A DNA stretch of 19,588 nucleotides from Flavobacteriales bacterium UBA1958 (lineage in GTDB: Bacteria; Bacteroidota; Bacteroidia; Flavobacteriales_D; Sanyastnellaceae). The stretch lies in the NCBI GenBank assembly GCA_002336675.1, contig DDEI01000086.1:533-20120 (forward strand), in the 5' to 3' direction. Shown piece after piece: positions 1-6,289 of this stretch (position 1 is its first letter; every line of letters starts with the position of its first letter). The notes below the pieces were generated by a model. It was not told where the DNA came from and did not search any database. It worked only from the letters and a program-made list of their open reading frames with translations. The position numbers and the translations under genes are program-made.

Positions 1-1
1 T

Positions 2-505
2 GAAGAGTTATTAGCTTCAGAAGGCTTAGGAAACATCTTAACATACCATGTAGTTAATGGAACTGTATTAAGTACAGATTTAGTTAATGGAGCAGTACCC
101 ACTTTATCAGGAGAGGAAGTAATAGTGAATATAGATATGGGAGCTATGATAAACTCTTCTAATGTCACAGGGGCAAATAATGAAACTGGAAACGGAGTTG
201 TTCATGTTATTGATGCTGTTCTTTTTGCTACTTACCTTGGTGTTGAAGAAAGTGATTTAGGTGTTTATTCATTAACTGTTTATCCTAATCCTTCTTCAGA
301 TTTCGTTACAGTGAATACAAATGGAACTGATTTCAATTCAGTAATTATTCAGGATTATACAGGAAGAGTTGTTTTTGACCAAACCGTTAGCGCTGGAAAT
401 ACAATTTTAGATGTTCATGAACTAGTTTCTGGACAGTACATCATTACTTTAGTTGGAAACACAAACAAAGTCTCTAAAAAACTATTGATTAGTTCTAATA
501 GATAA
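2..505 (+). CDS. Fasciclin (FAS1) domain protein with T9SS C-terminal sorting domain, 5'-truncated
   Basis: The reading frame is open from base 2, so the gene begins left of the window; the ATG at 125 is internal. The first ~75 visible residues are the second half of a FAS1 domain: an ILTYHVVNG strand, STDLVNGAVPTLSGEE, then NGVVHVIDAVL, the conserved H2-type box that closes FAS1 domains. About 15 residues later LTVYPNPSSD opens a T9SS type A sorting domain, continuing through DYTGRVV and SGQYIITLVG to a basic tail (KKLLISSNR). FAS1 domains mediate adhesion or protein-protein contacts at the cell surface. The sorting domain implies export across the outer membrane by the type IX system, with cleavage and attachment or release. 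The number of FAS1 repeats and the signal peptide cannot be seen. A strong terminator follows 20 bases after the stop, so this is the last gene of its unit. Confidence 0.88.
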   Translation, partial: EELLASEGLGNILTYHVVNGTVLSTDLVNGAVPTLSGEEVIVNIDMGAMINSSNVTGANNETGNGVVHVIDAVLFATYLGVEESDLGVYSLTVYPNPSSDFVTVNTNGTDFNSVIIQDYTGRVVFDQTVSAGNTILDVHELVSGQYIITLVGNTNKVSKKLLISSNR

Positions 506-524
506 GAAATTGATTTTTTGAGAA

Positions 525-560
525 AAAGAGGCCTCGCTTAATAAGTGAGGCCTCTTTTTT
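525..560 (+). terminator. Intrinsic terminator after the FAS1 gene
   Basis: The left arm at 525-540 (aaagaggcctcgctta) pairs with 542-557 through a 16-base stem with one G-U pair, closed by a very short AT-rich loop. The stem runs into a T tract at 555-560. It lies 20 bases after the TAA at 503-505. Because A's also precede the stem it could stop transcription from either side, but no - strand gene reaches it. Confidence 0.85.
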
Positions 561-642
561 ATTTTATAAGTAATTCATCCTTCTAAAAAAATAGATCGAG
601 GATATAAAGCTCAAGCCGGTGATCAGGGATAGAAGTTCTTCG

Positions 643-650
643 TAAATTTC
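643..650 (+). promoter_or_regulatory. Possible -7 box upstream of trpF
   Basis: TAAATTTC followed by GCAC matches the Bacteroidota -7 consensus TAnnTTTG at all fixed positions but the last. It sits 10 bases before the ATG at 661, which would give a very short leader. I see no convincing TTG -33 element 17-23 bases upstream, so this is weak. The rest of the 506-660 gap holds only the terminator. Confidence 0.3.
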
Positions 651-660
651 GCACAGAAAA

Positions 661-1299
661 ATGAAAAAGAAACTATATATAAAAGTCTGTGGAAATTCCA
701 AAGAAGAGAACATACTGGCAGTAAAGAATACTGAGCCAGATCTAATGGGTTTTATTTTCTCTAAAGATACTCCCCGACATACTCTTCTTCGTGAGCTGAG
801 AGATACTATTCATGAGATTCCTGAAAGAACCAGAAAGGTAGGTGTTTTTGAAAATGAACCTATTCTAAATCTAAAGAAGCTAGTCATTCTATGTGATTTA
901 CATCTGGCACAGCTTAATGGAGGAGAAGACCTAGCATATTGCCAGGAACTCATCCAAAAATCCGATTTCGGAGTGATTAAGGTGTTCCATGTGGATGATA
1001 ATTTTGACTTTTCTGTTACCAAGGAATTTGAAGAGGTGGTTCACTTCTTCTTGTTCGACGTCATGCCAGACAAACTAGACAGATCAGGAAAGAAATTCAA
1101 TTGGGATAAACTGAAAGAATACAATGGTGAGTTGAGTTTCTTCTTAGCAGGAGTAATAGAGTCAGATGATGTAAAAGAAATAAAAAGTCTCAAGCATGAT
1201 AGGTTGATAGGTATAGACATAAACAGTAGTTTCGAGACCGAACCAGGAATTAAGGATGTAGAAAAAGTAGATGCTTTTATTAAAGAATTAAGAAAATAA
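661..1299 (+). CDS. trpF: Phosphoribosylanthranilate isomerase (TrpF), divergent
   Basis: 212 residues, the usual length for monofunctional TrpF, a (beta/alpha)8 enzyme. TrpF converts N-(5'-phosphoribosyl)anthranilate to the carboxyphenylamino-deoxyribulose phosphate intermediate of tryptophan synthesis in the cytoplasm. Family landmarks occur in order: KVCGN at 8-12 with Cys10 (the general-base cysteine of KICG in the family), GFIF with TPRH at 30-40, GVFENE at 61-66, Asp133 in FLFDVMP (the general acid), GKKFNW at 143-148, FLAGVIESDDV, and IDINSSFETEPGIKD, a phosphate-binding GxDxxSxxE-type loop ending in EPGxKD. One oddity: the near-universal QLHG box reads QLNG (Asn86). Neither neighbour is a trp gene; the upstream gene is closed by a terminator and the next gene is 263 bases away, so it is probably transcribed alone. 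Both catalytic residues are present, so I expect an active enzyme, though a shifted substrate is possible. Confidence 0.85.
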   Translation: MKKKLYIKVCGNSKEENILAVKNTEPDLMGFIFSKDTPRHTLLRELRDTIHEIPERTRKVGVFENEPILNLKKLVILCDLHLAQLNGGEDLAYCQELIQKSDFGVIKVFHVDDNFDFSVTKEFEEVVHFFLFDVMPDKLDRSGKKFNWDKLKEYNGELSFFLAGVIESDDVKEIKSLKHDRLIGIDINSSFETEPGIKDVEKVDAFIKELRK

Positions 1300-1305
1300 T
1301 ATTAG

Positions 1306-1446
1306 GAGAAACAGACTAAGATTTTTATAGAGAATAAGGTGGTGAATTTGATTCTTTATCATAGTAAAGTTCCTCTATAATGTGTGTTCCATAAAACTTC
1401 ACGAAAATATCGCTTAGTCTTTACCTCGTCTCAATTAGGTTTCCTC
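1306..1446. repeat. Nested inverted repeats in the trpF-desaturase gap (candidate structured RNA or leader)
   Basis: The 263-base gap (1300-1562) has no ORF or recognisable RNA family but contains several nested complementary segments in the right order to fold together: gaaac (1308-1312) with gtttc (1439-1443); agactaag (1313-1320) with cttagtct (1413-1420); tatagag (1326-1332) with ctctata (1373-1379); and an inner hairpin cttta (1354-1358) with taaag (1365-1369). The perfect 8- and 7-base arms are the strongest part. It could be a small RNA, the long leader of the desaturase mRNA, or chance pairing in AT-rich DNA. No T tract follows, so it is not a plain terminator. The remainder (1447-1562) shows nothing I can name and no clear promoter. 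Confidence 0.3.
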
Positions 1447-1562
1447 TGATTCTCGTTTAAAACATGTCTTCTTGTTATAAAAACATTAGATTAGCCATAT
1501 AGCGGTTGGAGGGGTTAGTTGATTATTTCCTTCAGCGTTGCAAAGCCAGAATAATATAGACC

Positions 1563-2540
1563 ATGAAGTTACTAGAAATCAGAAAGGAAGTAATGTTAAA
1601 CCTCGAAAAATCGATGGATGAATTACTCAGCAAGTATTTGAAATCTCCTGATACCAATTGGCAGCCAGCAGATTTTCTGCCAGATGCATCTGATCCCGGA
1701 TTTCATGAACACGTAAAAGAAATTCAAGAGCTTTCTAGAGAAATGAATTATGACCTCTTCGTTACGCTTATAGGTGATACTATTACTGAAGAGGCTTTGC
1801 CAACTTATGAATCTTGGTTAATGTCTGTAACAGGAATAGATAATGAAGGAAGAAATGGTTGGAGTCAGTGGATTAGATCCTGGACTGCTGAAGAAAATAG
1901 GCATGGTGATTTACTGAACAAATATCTTTACTTGTCAGGAAGAGTAGATATGAAAGAAATGGAAATTTCTACACAACACTTAATCAGTGATGGGTTTGAT
2001 ATCCAAACAGGTAAAGATCCATACAGAAATTTTGTTTACACTAGTTTTCAAGAGGTGGCTACCAATATTTCACACAGAAGAGTCGCTAGTCAGTGCAAGC
2101 AATTAGGGAATGATTTACTCGCTAAGATTTGCGGAAATATAGCTGCAGATGAGGCCCGTCATGGAAGAGCTTATAGCGATTTTGTTTCTAGGATTTTTGA
2201 ACTAGACCCTTCAGAAATGATGCTTGCTTTCCAAGATATGATGAAGAAAAAAATAGTAATGCCTGCTCATTTTTTAAGGGAATCTGGAGGAACTATCAAT
2301 GATCTTTATTCTCATTTCTCAGATGCTGCTCAGCGAGTGAATGTTTATACTACCTATGATTATATAGATATCCTCAAAGGTCTATTAAAAGATTGGAAGA
2401 TCGGCGATAGAGGTGATTTGACTTCTGAAGCAGAGAAAGCTAGAGATTTTCTCATGGCACTCCCAAACAGACTTACTAGAATTTCGGAAAGAATAGTTAT
2501 TCCGGAAGCACAGTATGAATTCAGTTGGGTAAAGAGGTAA
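1563..2540 (+). CDS. Soluble acyl-[acyl-carrier-protein] desaturase (plant-type, di-iron)
   Basis: 325 residues of the FA_desaturase_2 family, related to plant stearoyl-ACP delta-9 desaturase. These cytoplasmic enzymes use O2, ferredoxin electrons and a di-iron centre to put a cis double bond into ACP-bound fatty acids. All expected iron ligands are visible: Glu76 in GDTITEEALPTYESW, Glu101 and His104 in TAEENRHGD, Glu164 in YTSFQEVATNISH, and Glu197 and His200 in AADEARHG. The segment LLNKYLYLSGRVDM matches the plant enzymes almost word for word. Between the first and second ligands the loop is about 13 residues shorter than in castor desaturase. The start at 1563 gives a normal N-terminus; Met11 is an alternative. 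It likely makes monounsaturated acyl chains for membrane lipids. Double-bond position and chain length cannot be read from the sequence. No intrinsic terminator is evident in the 121-base gap before the convergent GH3 gene. Confidence 0.93.
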   Translation: MKLLEIRKEVMLNLEKSMDELLSKYLKSPDTNWQPADFLPDASDPGFHEHVKEIQELSREMNYDLFVTLIGDTITEEALPTYESWLMSVTGIDNEGRNGWSQWIRSWTAEENRHGDLLNKYLYLSGRVDMKEMEISTQHLISDGFDIQTGKDPYRNFVYTSFQEVATNISHRRVASQCKQLGNDLLAKICGNIAADEARHGRAYSDFVSRIFELDPSEMMLAFQDMMKKKIVMPAHFLRESGGTINDLYSHFSDAAQRVNVYTTYDYIDILKGLLKDWKIGDRGDLTSEAEKARDFLMALPNRLTRISERIVIPEAQYEFSWVKR

Positions 2541-2661
2541 GACAAATTTTAGTTGTTGCTCCTTAGATTGACTTTTCACCAGCTGTCTTTACCCTTCTGC
2601 TCACCTATCGAAATCTTCCGTATCTAAAAAATCACATTCCCATTTTTTTATTTCAATTGGT

Positions 2662-4173
2662 TTAGTCTTTGTATTGAACCAAATACTGTTTCAGGGCATC
2701 CGCTATTTTTCTGTCATTAGATAATCTAGGAACTTTATTCTGACCTCCGAGCTTTCCTTGGCTTTTCATATACGATTCAAAAGAGTTAGGTTGAAGTTCT
2801 GAAATAACTAATTCTCTCAGAACCTTCCCATTTATCAAGTCCAGATAATAAACATTCTGGGCACGCATACTATCTTCTATACTTTCAATAAATGCCTGTT
2901 TATCCTTTGGAATACTTTCAAACTCTATTAGCCATTCATGATAGGGTAGTCCCTCTATTGGATTAACCTGAGGAGCTACATGAAATTCTCTAATACTAGC
3001 CCCATGCTTTTGACAAGCCATAGCCATAGCCATCTCTACTTCCTTTCCTATTACATGTTCACCAAACGCAGAAGTAAAGTGCTTAATTCTTCCAGTCACT
3101 CTAATCCTAGGAGGGTTTAATGCAGTAAACTCTATGGTATCTCCTATGCTATAAGCCCATAGGCCCGCGTTGGACGAAATTAAAAGGGCATAGTTTTTAT
3201 TCAGTTCCACCTCTCCTACATGAATTCTCGTGGGGCTTTCATTCGAAGCTTCATCAGCTGGAATAAACTCGAAGAACATTCCTGCATCTATATTTAAAAG
3301 CATCCCTTTTTCCTGCTGAGAATCCTGAAAAGCTATAAATCCCTCACTCGCTGGATACAGTTCTATAGTAGGGATATCTTTTCCTATCAGTTCTTTAAAG
3401 CGCTCTTTATAAGGGTCAAAATTCACTCCTCCGTAGACAAATAAAGAAAAGTTTGGGAACACTTCACTTATGGTCTTTTTACCTGTTTTTCTAAGAAGCT
3501 CCTCGTAATACATCTGAACCCAGCTTGGGATTCCACTGATAAGAGACATATCCTCTCGCAGCGTTTCATTAGCTATCGCGTTTACTTTTTCTTCCCAGTC
3601 TTCTATGCAATTCGTCTCATAACTAGGCATTCTGTTTCGTTGTAGATAAGAAGGAACATAATTAGCGACTATGCCAGATAAACGCCCAAACTTCATCCCA
3701 GAGGGAAGCCTCTCTAACACTGGACTTCCCTGAAGAAAAATCATTTTACCATTAATAAATTCTGCTTTACCGGTTTCAGCTATATAACATAAAAGAGCAT
3801 TCCTAGCTGCGGCTATTTGAGTCTTCAGACTTTCTTTAGTTAATGGAATATACTTCGCTCCAGAAGTGGTGCCCGAAGTCTTACATAAATAGTCAGGTTT
3901 TCCGGGCCACAGTATGTCGGCCTCATGGGCCTTTACTTTTTCTATGTAGGGTCGAAAAGCTTCATAATCTCTAGCAGGAATAACTCCTTTAAAGGCATCA
4001 TAACCCATCTCCTCTGTAAGGCCGTGATCCTTTCCGTACAGTGTCTTAGATCCTGAATTAATTAGATTCTGTAATACTTTAAATTGAGTTTCTTGGGCTA
4101 AAGACGCTTTCTTCAGAAGGTTTTTTTTAACTCGCCTTGCAAAAGACAGAGCTACTCGTTTTTTCAATCCCAT
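2662..4173 (-). CDS. GH3-family acyl-adenylating enzyme (GH3 auxin-responsive promoter family)
   Basis: 503 residues with the three nucleotide-binding motifs of the GH3 branch of the adenylate-forming superfamily: KTSGTTSGAKYIPLT (98-112, phosphate-binding loop), YPASEG (273-278) and YSIGD (341-345). Plant GH3 enzymes activate a carboxylic acid with ATP and conjugate it to an amino acid. Bacterial members are widespread in Bacteroidota but their substrates are largely unknown, so I assign only adenylation and probable amide (or other acyl) transfer. The first ~25 residues are strongly basic (KKRVALSFARRVKKNLLKK) with no signal peptide, as usual for these proteins; the enzyme is probably cytosolic. 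It is convergent with the acyl-ACP desaturase and separated from the upstream T9SS gene by a terminator, so it should have its own promoter in 4174-4211. There TAATTTTA is one base off the -7 consensus on the - strand. Confidence 0.88.
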   Translation of the reverse strand: MGLKKRVALSFARRVKKNLLKKASLAQETQFKVLQNLINSGSKTLYGKDHGLTEEMGYDAFKGVIPARDYEAFRPYIEKVKAHEADILWPGKPDYLCKTSGTTSGAKYIPLTKESLKTQIAAARNALLCYIAETGKAEFINGKMIFLQGSPVLERLPSGMKFGRLSGIVANYVPSYLQRNRMPSYETNCIEDWEEKVNAIANETLREDMSLISGIPSWVQMYYEELLRKTGKKTISEVFPNFSLFVYGGVNFDPYKERFKELIGKDIPTIELYPASEGFIAFQDSQQEKGMLLNIDAGMFFEFIPADEASNESPTRIHVGEVELNKNYALLISSNAGLWAYSIGDTIEFTALNPPRIRVTGRIKHFTSAFGEHVIGKEVEMAMAMACQKHGASIREFHVAPQVNPIEGLPYHEWLIEFESIPKDKQAFIESIEDSMRAQNVYYLDLINGKVLRELVISELQPNSFESYMKSQGKLGGQNKVPRLSNDRKIADALKQYLVQYKD

Positions 4174-4211
4174 AGTGTAAAATTAACCATTGCTACGCTA
4201 TAATTTTATAC

Positions 4212-4236
4212 AAAAAAGCCCTGCTTATGAGCAGGG
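4212..4236 (-). terminator. Intrinsic terminator after the 4267-6192 T9SS gene
   Basis: ccctgct (4219-4225) and agcaggg (4230-4236) form a perfect 7-pair stem with a 4-base loop. Read on the - strand the stem is followed by C and then a run of six T's (4217-4212). It lies 30 bases past the stop of the 4267-6192 gene and before the GH3 start at 4173, separating the two transcription units. Confidence 0.85.
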
Positions 4237-4266
4237 TTTACTAAACTGTTTTCTGTTGAATAATAA

Positions 4267-6192
4267 TTATTCTACGACAAGCGGCTTGTCTAACTTTCCT
4301 AACTTGCTGCTCAGCCTGACCAGGTAAACTCCAGAAGGCAGAGAAGATACGTTAATAGTCAACTGATGGTTCCCTTGTTGTCCTTCTCCAATATATAAAT
4401 CTTCTAAATGTTTCCCTTGCATATCAAATAAACCTACTAATAGCTCTGATTTTTGACTCAGGTTGTATTCTAGAACAGCAATATCAGTAGCTGGATTAGG
4501 ATAAATAGATGCTATAATCTCAGGATTATCTATTCTATCTTCTACGTTTGTAATTTGGTCAAAGTTCATTCTAACCATAGGAATTCTGCTTAAATAAGTT
4601 ACGTTAGGCACTCCGCTTGAATTATTAAACCGTGCCCATGCCGTAAGCGCTTGTGCCTCTCCACTCATGGAGAAGGTCACCTCATTTGGAGTATCTATAG
4701 TTCCTACAACTGCCAGATAAGAAGAATCCTGCACTAACTCTATTGGGGTATCAAAATCAAAAACCATCATCTGCTCATCACCGAAATCATTAAGGTGAAA
4801 AAATTGAACGATCTGCAAATCAGAGGTGGCTATAGGAACTAAGGACACCCCTTCTTCAATAGAAAAACCATAAAGTGTAGCATAACAATAGCTTCCCGTA
4901 AATGTGCTGGAACTCACTCCTGCGGAAATACTATGCAATTGGCGGCCGGCTTCACGTGGAACATATACTGCTCCTACCTCGTAAGAAGTTTCGTCAAAAT
5001 CAGCTGCTGGTATGTAAAACGAATCTGCCACGCCTTCATCTCTAGCGAGCGTGCTTTCTGTAACCTCTATTTTTTTTGAGATTTTATTGTCTTCCGGAGA
5101 TTCATCTTCTTGGTCTTGAATTAAACGGTACTCTATATCGTACGTGCCTATGTCAGTGGGGAGAACCATAGAAGATGCCACAAAGGTCATAACCTCTTCT
5201 GGCGATACAATTTCCAACCCGGAGGAAGTTAAATTTAATTCAGTTCCTTCTTGGCTTAGCGTAGTAACTAGACTTGCCCCACTTTGAGTATCTCCACCAC
5301 TATTCTCTGCTTTCGCAGAAAGCACCAGTTCTACCTCATTAGTGTTAGGATATTTGAAATACTGCATCCCTAAATAGTCCTCAAAATCTGTAGGTCCTTG
5401 AATATCTAAAGCTCCGTGCAGTGAGCTGCTAATTGACAAATTATTTTGCTCTAATGAAACTATTTGCAGATCGTCTATCATCCAAAAGTAGTAAGTCCCT
5501 TCAAAGTTGAAACGAATCTTTACATCCGACTGATTTCCTGCAAAAGCTGAAATATTTTTTCTCACCCTCATGTCCCTGTTCGAGGCAGCATTAGTTCCAG
5601 AAAACTGATTAACAAATACATCTGAGAACTCACCTCCATTCACACTAACCTGAATCTTACTTATTGATTCATAGTTTTTTAAATACTGACTAAATTCAAC
5701 TGCTAAATAAGGTGTTTCGCTAAAATCGAATGATGCAGTTGTTAAGGATGCATTATGAGGTGCGGCCGATATTCCCGTACCAAACTCCCCACAATTACCC
5801 TCAGTAGCATCCCAATAATTAGAATCAAAAATAAGAAACCCATTATCCGCTGATGGGGAGAGTATAGGGTCTCCTCCTGCACTGCCATAGTCAATACAAT
5901 TTCCGATAGTTCCTATGGTATTGTTTGGAATGCTAGATTCCCCTCTATACTGCCATATAGCGTCAGTAATGTTAGCATCTGAATCATAATTAGTATTTGT
6001 CCAATTTGCTGGTATTCCATTTGAAAAATCCTCCGTCCATAAGATTTCTTCTATTCTATAAACATCTTGAGCGGTTCTTTCAAATTCATAAGACCCTTTG
6101 TCTTGAGAGTAATTACTTCCCTGGGCTTGGCCATAGCTAATGCTTAAAACAGCGAAAATAGCTAGGAGTAATACGTGTTTCATATACGACAT
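4267..6192 (-). CDS. Secreted choice-of-anchor J protein with T9SS sorting domain (paralog 3 of 3)
   Basis: 641 residues. An N-terminal signal peptide (hydrophobic LLLAIFAVLSISYGQAQG) is followed by a choice-of-anchor J / MAM-like beta-sandwich opening with WTEDFSNGIPANW (52-64) and closing with FWMIDDLQIV (236-245). A CARDB/Ig-like segment (about 255-375) and a second beta-sandwich (about 380-545, ending IPMVRMNF) come next. A T9SS type A sorting domain occupies 558-641 (ASIYPNPATD, GLFDMQGKH, SGVYLVRLSS). It is therefore exported to the cell surface or medium; ligand and function are unknown. The ATG at 6192 gives MSYMKH; the in-frame ATG at 6183 gives MKHVLLL, a more typical start, and is a real alternative. 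It shares architecture with the two genes upstream on the same strand; the end of the second sandwich (PMVRMNF here, PMVRLNF in the 8243-10168 gene) shows direct relatedness. Terminators lie on both sides. Confidence 0.85.
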   Translation of the reverse strand: MSYMKHVLLLAIFAVLSISYGQAQGSNYSQDKGSYEFERTAQDVYRIEEILWTEDFSNGIPANWTNTNYDSDANITDAIWQYRGESSIPNNTIGTIGNCIDYGSAGGDPILSPSADNGFLIFDSNYWDATEGNCGEFGTGISAAPHNASLTTASFDFSETPYLAVEFSQYLKNYESISKIQVSVNGGEFSDVFVNQFSGTNAASNRDMRVRKNISAFAGNQSDVKIRFNFEGTYYFWMIDDLQIVSLEQNNLSISSSLHGALDIQGPTDFEDYLGMQYFKYPNTNEVELVLSAKAENSGGDTQSGASLVTTLSQEGTELNLTSSGLEIVSPEEVMTFVASSMVLPTDIGTYDIEYRLIQDQEDESPEDNKISKKIEVTESTLARDEGVADSFYIPAADFDETSYEVGAVYVPREAGRQLHSISAGVSSSTFTGSYCYATLYGFSIEEGVSLVPIATSDLQIVQFFHLNDFGDEQMMVFDFDTPIELVQDSSYLAVVGTIDTPNEVTFSMSGEAQALTAWARFNNSSGVPNVTYLSRIPMVRMNFDQITNVEDRIDNPEIIASIYPNPATDIAVLEYNLSQKSELLVGLFDMQGKHLEDLYIGEGQQGNHQLTINVSSLPSGVYLVRLSSKLGKLDKPLVVE

Positions 6193-6211
6193 GTTAGAAT
6201 TAAACGATCAT

Positions 6212-6237
6212 TTACAAAATAGAGTTACAAAATAGAG
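6212..6237. repeat. Perfect 13-base tandem duplication beside a terminator
   Basis: The unit ttacaaaatagag occurs at 6212-6224 and again, head to tail, at 6225-6237. The right copy includes the T-tract side and first stem bases of the terminator at 6229-6261. The left copy lies about 20-32 bases before the start of the 4267-6192 gene. On the - strand each copy reads CTATTTTGTAA, close to but one base shorter than a TAnnTTTG promoter box. It looks like a recent slippage duplication. Confidence 0.7.
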
Positions 6238-6261
6238 CCGATTCTTACTGAATCGGCTCTA
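6229..6261 (-). terminator. Intrinsic terminator after the 6290-8131 T9SS gene
   Basis: tagagccgattc (6233-6244) pairs perfectly with gaatcggctcta (6250-6261) in a 12-pair stem with a 5-base loop. Read on the - strand it is followed by TTTT (6232-6229). It begins 28 bases after the stop of the 6290-8131 gene and ends ahead of the start of the 4267-6192 gene. Confidence 0.88.
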
Positions 6262-6289
6262 AACAATTTAAGATATTTATGAATTAGGC

